This document shows, one piece after another, positions 42,333-51,477 of a DNA stretch of 64,000 nt. How positions within the stretch are numbered: position 1 is the first letter of the stretch; each line of letters opens with the position of its first letter. The notes under the pieces are model-generated. The model did no database searches, had not been told where the DNA came from, and saw only the letters and a list, made by a program, of their open reading frames with translations. Both the position numbers and the translations under genes were made by a program. Source of the stretch: Pseudomonas sp. AL03 (GTDB taxonomy: Bacteria; Pseudomonadota; Gammaproteobacteria; Pseudomonadales; Pseudomonadaceae); the NCBI RefSeq assembly GCF_029960815.1, contig NZ_JASBRE010000001.1, positions 419,741 to 483,740 on the forward strand, given 5' to 3'.

Positions 42333-43754
42333 ATGCCAGTCGGCAATCACCTGCCCCACGGCGAGACCGCTCAAGGCGGCCCGCTCAAACGCGAACTCGG
42401 CGAACGGCATATTCGCCTGATGGCGCTCGGTGCCTGTATCGGCGTCGGTCTGTTCCTCGGTTCAGCCAAGGCCATCGAAATGGCCGGCCCGGCAATCATG
42501 CTTTCCTACATCATCGGCGGTCTGGCGATCCTGGTGATCATGCGCGCCCTCGGCGAGATGGCAGTGCACAACCCCGTCGCAGGCTCTTTCAGCCGTTATG
42601 CTCAAGACTACCTCGGCCCATTGGCGGGCTTCCTGACCGGCTGGAACTACTGGTTCCTGTGGCTGGTGACTTGCGTTGCGGAAATTACCGCGGTGGCGGT
42701 GTACATGGGCGTCTGGTTCCCCGATGTGCCGCGCTGGATCTGGGCGCTGGCGGCATTGGTCAGCATGGGCTCGATCAACCTGATCGCGGTGAAAGCCTTC
42801 GGTGAGTTCGAGTTCTGGTTCGCCCTGATCAAGATCGTCACCATCATTGCGATGGTGGTCGGCGGCGTCGGCGTGATCGCGTTCGGTTTTGGCAACGACG
42901 GCGTGGCGCTGGGGATTTCCAATCTCTGGGCCCATGGCGGCTTCATGCCCAACGGCGTGCAAGGCGTGCTGATGTCGCTGCAAATGGTGATGTTCGCCTA
43001 CCTCGGTGTCGAAATGATCGGCCTGACCGCCGGTGAAGCGAAGAATCCGCAGAAGACCATTCCCAATGCGATCGGCTCGGTGTTCTGGCGGATCCTGTTG
43101 TTCTACGTCGGCGCGCTGTTCGTGATTCTGTCGATCTACCCGTGGAACGAAATCGGCACTCAGGGCAGCCCATTCGTGATGACCTTCGAGCGCCTGGGTA
43201 TCAAGACCGCCGCCGGCATCATCAACTTCGTGGTGATCACCGCCGCACTGTCGTCCTGCAACGGCGGGATCTTCAGCACCGGTCGCATGCTCTACAGTCT
43301 GGCGCAGAATGGCCAGGCCCCGGCCGGCTTCGCCAAGACCTCGAACAACGGCGTGCCACGTCGCGCCTTGCTGCTGTCGATCGGCGCCTTGTTGCTGGGT
43401 GTGCTGCTCAACTACCTGGTGCCTGAAAAAGTCTTCGTCTGGGTGACGGCGATTGCCACCTTCGGCGCGATCTGGACCTGGGTGATGATCCTGCTGGCCC
43501 AGCTCAAGTTCCGCAAAGGCCTGAGCGCCAGCGAACGTGCCGGCCTGAAATACAAGATGTGGCTGTACCCGGTCAGCTCGTATCTGGCGCTGGCGTTTTT
43601 GGTGCTGGTGGTCGGCCTGATGGCGTACTTCCCGGAAACCCGCGTAGCACTGTATGTAGGCCCGGCGTTCCTGGTATTGCTGACGGTGGTGTTCTACGTG
43701 TTCAAGCTGCAACCGACCAATGTGTCGCAAGGTGCGGTGCATTCGGCTTCGTAA
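42333..43754 (+). CDS. APC-family amino-acid permease (ProY/GabP-like)
   Basis: A 473-residue inner-membrane proton symporter with 12 predicted helices. The amino-acid/polyamine/organocation signatures are clear: GPLKRELGERHIRLMALGAC followed by IGVGLFLGSAKAIEMAGPA, GWNYWFLWL, and AYLGVEMIGLTAGEAKNPQK. The sequence is closest in feel to ProY-type permeases (proline or GABA), but the substrate cannot be read from sequence. It is the likely counterpart of PA0789 next to the PBP-like gene. The start at 42333 follows GATGAGG. The long inverted-repeat element at its 3' end probably terminates transcription. Confidence 0.9.
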   Translation: MPVGNHLPHGETAQGGPLKRELGERHIRLMALGACIGVGLFLGSAKAIEMAGPAIMLSYIIGGLAILVIMRALGEMAVHNPVAGSFSRYAQDYLGPLAGFLTGWNYWFLWLVTCVAEITAVAVYMGVWFPDVPRWIWALAALVSMGSINLIAVKAFGEFEFWFALIKIVTIIAMVVGGVGVIAFGFGNDGVALGISNLWAHGGFMPNGVQGVLMSLQMVMFAYLGVEMIGLTAGEAKNPQKTIPNAIGSVFWRILLFYVGALFVILSIYPWNEIGTQGSPFVMTFERLGIKTAAGIINFVVITAALSSCNGGIFSTGRMLYSLAQNGQAPAGFAKTSNNGVPRRALLLSIGALLLGVLLNYLVPEKVFVWVTAIATFGAIWTWVMILLAQLKFRKGLSASERAGLKYKMWLYPVSSYLALAFLVLVVGLMAYFPETRVALYVGPAFLVLLTVVFYVFKLQPTNVSQGAVHSAS

Positions 43755-43772
43755 GGTGTAACGCCTGAAATG

Positions 43773-44496
43773 AAAAAGCCCCGGTCCATTGGCCGTAAGG
43801 CTGTTCACTTAAGAGAGTTTTGGGATGGGGTACATATCCGTTTCTGCGGTAACGGCGGCTAGCGGTTTCGCTTTTACAGCGAGTCACTTGGAAAAACCCC
43901 AAGTAACCAAGGGTTCTTGCCCCGCCATTCGGTGCCTCGCCTAGGCTCGGCATGCCGTAACGAAGGCATTGCTCCGGGGGCGGCTACCGCGGCATCCTTG
44001 CCGCGGTACCCCCTGCGCAACGCCTGCGTTCGGCCTCTGGGAAAAGGGGCGGCAGATCTGGAGCCAAAGCTAAGCAACAGCAACGGCAAGATCAAAAGAT
44101 CGCAGCCTCGCTTTGCTCGACAGCTCCTACAAGGAAATGCGTTCACTTGAAGCCAGGCCGGCCGGTAGGCCGCCTCGCTTTGGCTATTGCGGTGCACGCC
44201 CCCTCGAGAGGCCGAGTGGAGGTTCTGCGCAGTGGGCAACCCGGCATGGATGGCGGCGGGCCCACGGAGCAGGACCGGAGCGAGGGCATGCCGAGCCTAA
44301 GCGAGGCACCGAACGAAAGGGGCAAGAGCGCTTTGGTTACTTTCGCGCTTTTCGAAAGTGACACGCTGTAAGAGCGGAACCATAAGCCGCCGTGACCGCA
44401 GAAACGGATATGTACACGATCAAAACCCGCCCGGCTTTCTGGCCGCCATCCATTTTTTTAAGCGAACAGCATTCCGATCCATTGGCAGGGCTTTTT
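43773..44496. repeat. ~725-bp long-inverted-repeat element, non-coding
   Basis: The ends AAAAAGCCC (43773) and GGGCTTTTT (to 44496) are inverted. Further matching inverted blocks lie inside: CTGTTCACTTAAG / its near-complement at about 44460; GTACATATCCGTTTCTGCGG (43830) / CCGCAGAAACGGATATGTAC (44396-44415); CGGTGCCTCGCCTAGGCTCG (43930) / CGAGGCACCG with CATGCCGAGCCTAAG (44287-44311). Each arm is about 170-180 bp; the centre (43960-44280) is unrelated GC-rich sequence. No transposase or other credible gene is inside. It fills the gap between two convergent genes and can act as a two-way terminator. Confidence 0.8.
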
Positions 44497-44501
44497 GCAT
44501 G

Positions 44502-45626
44502 TCAGGCTGTCGCGGTTTGCACTGATCGATTCAGGCGTTTATTGAAGTCCAGCCACGCCCCCAGCAACGCCATCAACCCAACCCCCAGCACTGCGCTGAA
44601 GACTTGCATCACAAAGGCATCGCCGCCCAACGAATTGAGCATGTCCGCCAAGGGCGCCAACAGCACGCCGAGGCAGAAAACTTCCAGTGAGTAGCGCCCC
44701 ATGCGGCAGCATTGCTGCGCCAGCCAGTTTTGCGTCCAGCCGCCGCCGGGCAAGAGCCTGGCGGTGACATAGGCCAGCGCCAGGAAGTGCAGCAGCCGGA
44801 CCGGCGACAGATCGGTCTTGCTGATCGGGTACAGCAGGTTGCTCAGGCTGGCGGGCATCACGGCATCGTGTATTTCCGGCCAGCGCCAGGAGACCGTAAT
44901 CACGCCGGTAACCACCACGTACACCGCCGCGCTGACAAACAAGGGCTGGCGCAACAGCGGGCGAGTGTCGGGCAACCGTGGCCGCAGCCCGTGAATTGCC
45001 GCAAAGCCGCCGAGGATAAACAGCAGTTGCCAGGTGACGGGGTTGAAGTACCACACACCGTCCTTGATTGCCGCAAGGTTCCAGCCAAACCGCGGTGCCA
45101 GCAAGTACACCGCCAGTGATACCGCTACGACCGCCCACGGCTTACGCACCAGCAGCGGCAGGACCAGTGGCAATCCCGCCAGCAGCACGATGTACAGCGG
45201 CAGCGGGTCCATCAGGTTCGGCTTGAAGCGCAGCAGTAACTCATCCGTCAACGCTTGCTGGGGGTTGGTGATGAAGTGATGCAGGCCCATTTCCTCCACC
45301 AGGTCGCGGGTTTCCACATGGCTGTTAGCGAAGAACACGATGCCCATCAGCATGGCCAGCAGGAAAATATGGACCACGTAAAGCACCCAGGCACGCCGCA
45401 GAATCTTCACGCAGGCGATCAGGTAACCCTCGCGAGCAAGGATTTTGCCATAGGCCAGAACGGCCGCGTAACCGGCCAGGAACACGAATATTTCTGCGGC
45501 ATCGCTGAAACCGACGTTGCGCAGGGTGATTTGGCCAAGGGGGTTGTGAGGCACGTGATCCCAAAAGATGAAGATCAGTGCCAGGCCGCGAAAAAAGTCG
45601 ACTCGGTGATCGCGCTCAAACGTCAT
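44502..45626 (-). CDS. OpgC-family acyltransferase-like membrane protein
   Basis: A 374-residue inner-membrane protein with about ten helices. The start MTFERDHRVDFFRGLALIFI matches the OpgC/acyltransferase-3 pattern (RDxxxDxxRGLA), followed by FSDAAEIFVFLAGYAAVLAY. OpgC proteins succinylate osmoregulated periplasmic glucans. I chose the ATG at 45626; the frame is open far upstream but that part is low-complexity and polar. It is divergent from the gtr-like operon across 210 bp in which I see no clear operator, so both may modify envelope glycans. Confidence 0.87.
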   Translation of the reverse strand: MTFERDHRVDFFRGLALIFIFWDHVPHNPLGQITLRNVGFSDAAEIFVFLAGYAAVLAYGKILAREGYLIACVKILRRAWVLYVVHIFLLAMLMGIVFFANSHVETRDLVEEMGLHHFITNPQQALTDELLLRFKPNLMDPLPLYIVLLAGLPLVLPLLVRKPWAVVAVSLAVYLLAPRFGWNLAAIKDGVWYFNPVTWQLLFILGGFAAIHGLRPRLPDTRPLLRQPLFVSAAVYVVVTGVITVSWRWPEIHDAVMPASLSNLLYPISKTDLSPVRLLHFLALAYVTARLLPGGGWTQNWLAQQCCRMGRYSLEVFCLGVLLAPLADMLNSLGGDAFVMQVFSAVLGVGLMALLGAWLDFNKRLNRSVQTATA

Positions 45627-45836
45627 GACGGCGGGCTCGTGAACGGGTGTTGAGATAAGGAGTAGCCGAAAGCGGCGCAGGGTGGCGTGATTCGCAGGCA
45701 ATTGCAAAACCTGGGTATTACGGGATGTCTCCTGGCAGGGCGATGGCCTTAACCGCTGGTCTGAAAGGCCATCAGACCTATGATTTCTGACAGCAGACAG
45801 GTTCAAAGTTTTATGACGTGAAACGGGAGAGTCACC

Positions 45837-46211
45837 ATGAGGCTCTTGTGGAAAGGATTTTCCAGCTACACGGTGGTCGGTGTCGCCAACACGCTGATCC
45901 ACTGGCAAATCTTTTTCCTGCTGAGTGTGGGGGCTGACTTGAGTCAGGCTGTCAGCAACCTGGCGGCCTTTTGCGTTGCCGCCTCGTTTTCCTTCTACAT
46001 GAACGCGCTTTACACCTTCGATGCCAAAGCGTCGGTTGGCGGCTATCTTTTGTTTCTGGGGGCCATGGGAGGTTTGAGTCTGGGCGTCGGCCATGCAGGA
46101 GACGTGTGGAAACTTCACGGTCTGCTGACAGTGGCCATGTTTTCGGCATTGAGCCTGGTGCTTGGCTTTCTGTTTTCAAAGTACGTGGTCTTTCGCGAGC
46201 GTAACGCATGA
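45837..46211 (+). CDS. GtrA-family membrane protein
   Basis: A 124-residue protein with four membrane helices and the GtrA signature at the N-terminus ([19 protein letters not shown]) and C-terminus ([12 protein letters not shown]). GtrA is thought to flip undecaprenyl-phosphate-linked glucose across the inner membrane. It has GGGAGAG upstream and overlaps the glycosyltransferase gene by 4 bp (ATGA), so it starts a three-gene gtrABC-like operon. Confidence 0.92.
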   Translation: MRLLWKGFSSYTVVGVANTLIHWQIFFLLSVGADLSQAVSNLAAFCVAASFSFYMNALYTFDAKASVGGYLLFLGAMGGLSLGVGHAGDVWKLHGLLTVAMFSALSLVLGFLFSKYVVFRERNA

Positions 46212-47149
46212 AAGTCTCGTTGATCGTTCCGGTATTCAATGAAGAACAAGCGATCAGCCTGTTTTATCAGGCAGTGCGTCGCGAGTTGAGGCTTGAGCAG
46301 GCAGAGGTCGAGATCGTGTTTATCAACGATGGCAGTTCCGACCGTACGGCTGAGGAGGCCAAGGCCCTGGCGCAAGCCGATGAACAGGTATTGCTGATCA
46401 ACTTCTCGCGCAATTTCGGCAAGGAACCGGCGTTGTTTGCCGGCCTGGAATATGCCACCGGCGATGCGGTGATTCCCATGGACGTGGATTTGCAGGATCC
46501 GATCAGCGTCATCCCGCGGTTGATCGACCAATGGCAAAAAGGCGCGGATGTGGTGCTCGCCAAGCGCCGGGATCGCACCGCCGATAGTTACCTGAAACGC
46601 CACAGCGCGTCGCTGTTCTACCGTGTGCTGAACCGTATCGCTTACACCCGGATCGAAGAAAACGTCGGGGATTTCCGGTTGATGGATCGCAAGGTAGTCG
46701 ATGTTATACGTGCGCTCCCCGAGCACCAATTGTTCATGAAAGGTGTGCTGTCATGGGCCGGGTTCACCACCGTGGTCGTGGAATACGAGCGAGCCGAGCG
46801 AGTGGCGGGCACCAGCAAGTTCAATGGCTGGAAGCTCTGGAACCTGGCGCTGGAAGGCGTGACTTCGTTCAGTACAGTGCCGTTGCGCTTATGGACTTAC
46901 GTCGGTGGCGGTATTTCGATCTTTGCGGTGCTTTACGCGGTGTACATGGTGCTGGACAAGGTTTTGTTCGGCAACAGCGTCCCCGGTTACCCGTCGTTGA
47001 TGACGGCCATTCTGTTTCTCGGCGGCGTACAGCTGATCGGCATCGGCATCCTCGGTGAGTACGTCGGCCGAATCTACATCGAAGCCAAGCATCGGCCGCG
47101 CTATATCGTCAAAGACGTCGTCGGCGGCAAAGACCGGCTCGGGTTTTAG
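46208..47149 (+). CDS. GtrB-like undecaprenyl-phosphate glycosyltransferase (GT2)
   Basis: A 313-residue GT2 enzyme with a cytoplasmic catalytic domain and two C-terminal helices (about 230-290). Motifs are [28 protein letters not shown], the DVDLQDP divalent-metal site and [12 protein letters not shown]. Family members attach glucose (or another sugar) to undecaprenyl phosphate on the cytoplasmic side. Translation is coupled to the GtrA gene; the GtrC-like gene follows by 1 bp. Confidence 0.93.
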   Translation: MKVSLIVPVFNEEQAISLFYQAVRRELRLEQAEVEIVFINDGSSDRTAEEAKALAQADEQVLLINFSRNFGKEPALFAGLEYATGDAVIPMDVDLQDPISVIPRLIDQWQKGADVVLAKRRDRTADSYLKRHSASLFYRVLNRIAYTRIEENVGDFRLMDRKVVDVIRALPEHQLFMKGVLSWAGFTTVVVEYERAERVAGTSKFNGWKLWNLALEGVTSFSTVPLRLWTYVGGGISIFAVLYAVYMVLDKVLFGNSVPGYPSLMTAILFLGGVQLIGIGILGEYVGRIYIEAKHRPRYIVKDVVGGKDRLGF

Positions 47150-47150
47150 C

Positions 47151-48659
47151 ATGGGCAGGTTCAGCGACTTTTTCAGCAAGGAACTCGGACGCCGCCAGGT
47201 CTGGCTGTTTTTTCTGTTGGCGACCTTTGTGTATGTCGTTCCGATCATCCTCGCGGACTATCCGTATATCGACGACAACTGGCGATCCCTGTCTGCCGGT
47301 ACAGCCTGGGCGGGGCAGGGGCGGTTATTTACCGAGCTGTTCTACAACGCGCTGACCTTCAGCGATGCCGCGCCGAACATTTTCCCGTTGCCGCTATTGA
47401 TCGCCACGCTGGCCATGGCCGCGGCGTTGACGAGCTTGACGTTTCATTACTACCCGCAACCGACGATTGCTTGCTGCCTGGTGCCGTTGCCGCTCTGGTA
47501 CAACCCGTTCTTTCTGCAAAACCTGTCCTATCAATACGACGGCCCCGCCATGGCTTTAAGCCTGGTGGCGGTTATCTACGCGATCACCTTCCGTCATCCC
47601 TCGCGCATTGTTCATTGGCTGGTGCCCTCGTTCCTGATTGCGCTGGCGCTGGGGCTCTATCAAGTGAGCCTCAATGTGTTTCTGGGCCTGTGTTGCCTGG
47701 AGCTGCTCAGGAGCGCGAACGACAAGTTGGCCTGGCCGCCATGGTGCGGGCTGATCGGCTGGAAAATTTCGCAGGCCATCCTGGGCTGCTTGATTTACAG
47801 CGTCAGTGCTTATCCGTTCATGAATGCAAATCGCACCTTATTGTTGAACTGGACGGCGCAGCCCCTGCTGCAACTCCAAATCAACATCGCCCGGGTGCTG
47901 GAAAAAGTCGTGCTGCTGTTTCACGGCGGATTTGCCTGGGTGTTCGCCGCACTGCTGCTGTGTGCCATTGCCGGCAGTGTCCGGCTGGGGCTGAACGTGC
48001 TGGAGCGTCAGGACACAGGGCTGAAGAAAACCCTGATCGGCCTGGTGTGTTTACTGACATTGCCGGTCGTGATGCTGCTGGTGTCGGGTGTTGCACTGTT
48101 TTTCCGGGACTTCAATGAAGGTGCCAGGACGCTGATGGGCTTCGCAGTCCTGCTGGTGCTGTTGTTCTATTTAAGCCAACTGGCGCTGACTCGAATCCAC
48201 GAGCGGCTGCCGCTGTTGCTGGCGATTCCATTGCTGGCGATGCTTTCGCTGTCGTTCGCCTATGGGCGGGTGCTGACGGTGCAGAAAACCTTCGCGTCCA
48301 GCGCGCTATTGAGTCTTGAACACGACATCGCGTCGAATCAACAGCTGCGCGAAGCCAAGCGCATTTACATGTCGGTGACCTATTCCGACCACTGGCTGCT
48401 GGGGGCGGCGGGCTCGTTCAAGCAGATGCCGGTGTTGCACTATCTGCTGAACATCGACTTTTTCATGCTGGCCGAGAACCTGCCGAAAGTGGGCATCACC
48501 CATGTCGTTGCGGAGAAGGAGCGACGTAACGCGACCCGAGTGGGTTATCTAAGTTATCCACCGGTGGTGGATAACCCGTACTACCGGATTTATTTGCTGG
48601 GCGATTACGGTTTTATCGTCATGAAAGAGCCTGCCCCGATCAAGGCGCTTCGCTGGTGA
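47151..48659 (+). CDS. GtrC-like polytopic glucosyltransferase
   Basis: A 502-residue membrane protein with about ten helices and a soluble C-terminal tail (about 420-502). The first loop has DYPYIDDNWRS, the acidic pattern expected of GT-C enzymes that take sugar from a lipid carrier on the periplasmic side. Together with the GtrA- and GtrB-like genes directly upstream, it would transfer the sugar to O-antigen or another envelope glycan. The start at 47151 is 1 bp after the previous stop. The acceptor is unknown. Confidence 0.86.
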   Translation: MGRFSDFFSKELGRRQVWLFFLLATFVYVVPIILADYPYIDDNWRSLSAGTAWAGQGRLFTELFYNALTFSDAAPNIFPLPLLIATLAMAAALTSLTFHYYPQPTIACCLVPLPLWYNPFFLQNLSYQYDGPAMALSLVAVIYAITFRHPSRIVHWLVPSFLIALALGLYQVSLNVFLGLCCLELLRSANDKLAWPPWCGLIGWKISQAILGCLIYSVSAYPFMNANRTLLLNWTAQPLLQLQINIARVLEKVVLLFHGGFAWVFAALLLCAIAGSVRLGLNVLERQDTGLKKTLIGLVCLLTLPVVMLLVSGVALFFRDFNEGARTLMGFAVLLVLLFYLSQLALTRIHERLPLLLAIPLLAMLSLSFAYGRVLTVQKTFASSALLSLEHDIASNQQLREAKRIYMSVTYSDHWLLGAAGSFKQMPVLHYLLNIDFFMLAENLPKVGITHVVAEKERRNATRVGYLSYPPVVDNPYYRIYLLGDYGFIVMKEPAPIKALRW

Positions 48660-48668
48660 CGACGGGCG

Positions 48669-48953
48669 TCAGAACGCATCCATCAGCACGACAATGCAAT
48701 CCCGGGACTGGAAACGGTTGATCTGCGGCACTAGGCGCCGAAAATGCTCAGACTGGCAATGAGCATCCAGCGCCGCCTGATTCGGCCACTGTTCGACGAA
48801 GATAAAGTGCCCGGGGTCTTTTTGATCGATGAACAAGTCATAAGCGATGCAATCCGGTTCCAGTCGAGTCTTCTCGACCAGCTCGGCGTACCACGGGCGA
48901 ACCGTTTCAATGTATTCGGGCTTGATGAAATCCTGAGCGATGACTTTCAGCAT
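48669..48953 (-). CDS. ABM-domain (YgiN-like) monooxygenase
   Basis: A 94-residue dimeric alpha+beta-barrel protein of the antibiotic-biosynthesis-monooxygenase family: MLKVIAQDFIKPEYIETVRP, EPDCIAYDLFIDQKDPGHFI, FVEQWPNQAALDAHCQSEHF. Relatives such as YgiN act on quinols or small aromatic compounds without cofactor. It is convergent with the GtrC-like gene with only 9 bp between, and has AAGGA before its start. Confidence 0.88.
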   Translation of the reverse strand: MLKVIAQDFIKPEYIETVRPWYAELVEKTRLEPDCIAYDLFIDQKDPGHFIFVEQWPNQAALDAHCQSEHFRRLVPQINRFQSRDCIVVLMDAF

Positions 48954-49010
48954 GGTGTCCTTCCTTGGTGTAAAGCCAACCTCCCGATGAGGTTGGCGTT
49001 CAAACGTTGT

Positions 49011-49410
49011 TTACGCGGCAGCCAACTCATTCGGCTCAAAACTATCCGCCCGCTCCATCTGCCACATCCGCGAGTAAAACTCGCCATTCACTTCACCGGT
49101 CAGCAACTCCCCCGGTTTCAAGAACACAGGCAACTGCGAGAACAATTTGATCTCGGTCGCCGACATGCGTCGCACGAGGTGTTTGGCCGATAGCTGCGAA
49201 GGGAAACGGTCACTAGGGCTCCGCCGAAAATGATCGCACCATAACCGCGTGAGGGATTTGCAGCAGATCGAACAGGCCCACGAGGCTGAGAATGCCGGTG
49301 ACGGCGGTGATCGGCCAGAGCCAGTCATGTCCCAGAAAGGGCAGGCTGAAGAGGGTAAACATCACACAGATAGCAAAGAAGGCGTAGCGGCTGAGGAGTG
49401 ACAGGCTCAT
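49011..49410 (-). pseudogene. Internally deleted FMN-binding glutamate-synthase-like gene
   Basis: From an ATG at 49410 with a strong AAGGAA site, about 56 codons encode MSLSLLSRYAFFAICVMFTL and continue WLWPITAVTGILSLVGLFDL to PHAV, the membrane-anchored start of the long (about 530-residue) glutamate-synthase-like proteins of Pseudomonas. At about 49243 the sequence jumps, in another frame, to SAKHLVRRMSATEIKLFSQL ... EFYSRMWQMERADSFEP (stop 49011), which fits the C-terminus of the same family. The FMN/Fe-S core is missing. So the gene looks inactivated by an internal deletion of more than 1 kb. Family identity is from memory and moderately sure. Confidence 0.6.
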
Positions 49411-49440
49411 ACGGTTTCCTTGGGTTCGGACTCGGCTTCT

Positions 49441-49532
49441 TGTAGGAGCAGAGCTTGCTCGCGAAAGCGGTGTGTCAGCCAACATCAACGTTGAATGTGA
49501 TGGCCTCTTCGCGAGCAAGCTTTGCTCCTACA
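49441..49532. repeat. REPIN (TGTAGGAGCAGAGC type)
   Basis: TGTAGGAGCAGAGCTTGCTC at 49441 and its inverse ending TTTGCTCCTACA at 49532, 44 bp apart, between the deleted gene and the LuxR regulator. Confidence 0.92.
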
Positions 49533-49545
49533 GAAAAGCGGTGTG

Positions 49546-50346
49546 TCAGGCATTTTGCGCCTGGAGAAATATTGAAAACAGCTCGGACTGGGACTTGATC
49601 CCCAGTTTGCTGTACATGTGTTTCTTATGGACTTTCACGGTTTCGACAGAGATTTCCAGCTTGCGGGCGATTTCTTTACTGGAGCAACCGCTGAGCATCA
49701 AGCGCCCGACATCCAGTTCCCGGGCGGTCAATTGCGCGCCTTTGAGTTGTTGCACCGACGCTTCCAGCTGCACTCGCCAGTCGGCTTGCGGCGGTGCTGG
49801 CGCGAGGGCCACAACTTCGTTTATTTCGTAGGGCAGGCGCTGGCGCAACAGGCCGAGCACCCAGGGCTGGATCAGCGACAGCAAAGCAATCTGCTGGCCG
49901 CTGAAACGCTGCTTGCTGCCCAGTGACAGGCACAACGTGCGGTCGCCTTCGAGCTGGCAATTGAACTGGATTTCATCGGCCACCACATTCAGACGAAAGT
50001 AGCGCTGGTAGTACTCGGTCAGCTCGAAATGCTCCGGCGCCACTTCCGACAGGCGATAGAGCCCGGTGCGCGACTGCTCGCGACAGGCGATGTAGAACGG
50101 ATCGAGCAGATACAAGCCGCGCAGATAGTCCTGGAACAATTGATCGGGACTGCCATCCGCGCCCGGGCATTCGGCGAACACTTGCGGGTGCTGATCGGCG
50201 CTGAAAAGTAGCGCCACCCAGCTGTCGAAGGTCACGTACTGATTCAGCAACCGTACAAGCTGCGTCCAGAAATTGGGCTTGTCGAGGGCGTCGATCAATT
50301 GCCCGACCGAGCGGTGCCAAGCGATGTCGTCTAACGAGAGTGTCAT
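49546..50346 (-). CDS. LuxR-family transcriptional regulator
   Basis: A 266-residue regulator. The C-terminal LuxR helix-turn-helix is complete (LTARELDVGRLMLSGCSSKE, IARKLEISVETVKVHKKHMY). The N-terminal ~190 residues have no receiver aspartate pattern and do not look like an autoinducer domain; the ligand is unknown. It is divergent from the nitrilase-family gene (123 bp apart) and next to two deletion-bearing genes, so it probably once controlled this amine/nitrile catabolic block. Confidence 0.9.
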   Translation of the reverse strand: MTLSLDDIAWHRSVGQLIDALDKPNFWTQLVRLLNQYVTFDSWVALLFSADQHPQVFAECPGADGSPDQLFQDYLRGLYLLDPFYIACREQSRTGLYRLSEVAPEHFELTEYYQRYFRLNVVADEIQFNCQLEGDRTLCLSLGSKQRFSGQQIALLSLIQPWVLGLLRQRLPYEINEVVALAPAPPQADWRVQLEASVQQLKGAQLTARELDVGRLMLSGCSSKEIARKLEISVETVKVHKKHMYSKLGIKSQSELFSIFLQAQNA

Positions 50347-50469
50347 GCCTCTACCCCTATCGGGTTACCCCAGCGGCGTGATTCCCCGGCCGCTGGCTTG
50401 CTGCGCATACTGGCGCACAGACACCGACCGGGCAATCTTTCTGCCAGGCATCAAGAACAAGGAATACCC

Positions 50470-51291
50470 ATGAAAGTCGAACTCGCCCAGTTGGCGGGCC
50501 GTGACAACGACACGGCATACAACCTCGAACGCGCCCTGAAGGCGATTGCTGCCTGTGCTGCCGATACGCAGCTGATTGTGTTTCCCGAAACTCACCTGAT
50601 GGGTTTTCCGTCCCTCGAAGCGTTGGCCGCAACTGCCGAACCGCTGGACGGCCCGACCGTCAGCGCGGTGCGGGCTGCGGCGCGTGAACGCAACATCGCC
50701 GTGGTGATCGGCATGGCCGAGACCGACAACGGCCGCTTCTACAACACCACGTTGCTGATTACTCCCGAAGGTATCGCACTGAAATATCGCAAGACGCACC
50801 TGTGGGCGTCGGATCGCGGTGTGTTCGAGGCCGGAGACCGTTACGCCACGTGTGAGTGGAACGGTGTGCGGGTTGGCCTGCTGATTTGCTACGACATCGA
50901 ATTCCCGGAAACCGCCCGTGCCCTGGCGCAATTGGGTGCCGAGCTGCTGATCGTCACCAATGGCAACATGGACCCGTATGGCCTGACTCACCGCACCGCG
51001 ATCATGGCCCGCGCCCAGGAAAACCAGGCGTTTGCGCTGATGGTCAACCGGGTAGAACAGGGCGATGGCGGGTTGGTGTTTGCTGGGGGCAGTGCGCTGG
51101 TGGATCCGCTTGGGACGTTGTTGTTCGAGGCTGGACGGGAGGAAGGACAGTTTGTGGTTGAGCTGGATCTGAATCAGCTGACGGCGGCGCGCCAGGATTA
51201 TCGGTATCTGGATGATCAGCGGCTGCGGTTGCCGGGGGAGATTGTTGAGCATGCTTGTGGATTGCAGGAGTTGCTGATTCCTGGCCATTAG
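50470..51291 (+). CDS. Carbon-nitrogen hydrolase (nitrilase superfamily)
   Basis: A 273-residue cytoplasmic hydrolase of amides or nitriles. The Glu-Lys-Cys triad is visible: E in LIVFPETHLMGF (near residue 40), K in LKYRKTHLWASD (near 110), and C in GLLICYDIEFPETA (near 141), with a further conserved glutamate in ARAQENQAFA. Length and motifs suit an aliphatic amidase or omega-amidase-type enzyme; the substrate is unknown. The start at 50470 gives MKVELAQLAGRDND; the reading frame is open to 50398 but without a ribosome site. It precedes an APC permease relic, suggesting uptake and hydrolysis of an amine or amide. Confidence 0.9.
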   Translation: MKVELAQLAGRDNDTAYNLERALKAIAACAADTQLIVFPETHLMGFPSLEALAATAEPLDGPTVSAVRAAARERNIAVVIGMAETDNGRFYNTTLLITPEGIALKYRKTHLWASDRGVFEAGDRYATCEWNGVRVGLLICYDIEFPETARALAQLGAELLIVTNGNMDPYGLTHRTAIMARAQENQAFALMVNRVEQGDGGLVFAGGSALVDPLGTLLFEAGREEGQFVVELDLNQLTAARQDYRYLDDQRLRLPGEIVEHACGLQELLIPGH

Positions 51292-51397
51292 ATCGTTCCC
51301 ACGCTCTGCGTGGTAACGCCTCAATGGACGCTCTGCGTCCGCTCTTGGGACGCGGAGCGTCCCGGGCTGCATTCCCACGCAGAGCGTGGGAACGATC
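51291..51397. repeat. Four-hairpin GATCGTTCCCACGC repeat
   Basis: GATCGTTCCCACGC at the left end and its exact inverse (GCGTGGGAACGATC) at the right end bound 107 bp. Inside lie further small palindromes (TTCCCACGC/GCGTGG, GGACGC/GCGTCC, GGGACGC/GCGTCCC). It begins on the last base of the hydrolase stop codon. Confidence 0.85.
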
Positions 51398-51477
51398 ACC
51401 TAACAACAACGTAACCCCCGATATTTTTTGCCGAACTCGGCTCTGCCATAAATCTAATAAATTCGGAGTAGTCGCTC

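Noticed and set aside
43773..44496. Insertion sequence
   Set aside because: Long inverted ends suggested an IS, but no frame inside resembles a transposase and the arms are too long relative to the centre.
45627..46118. 164-codon N-terminal extension of the OpgC-like protein
   Set aside because: The extension is polar and low complexity and runs antisense through the GtrA-like gene; the family start motif lies at 45626.
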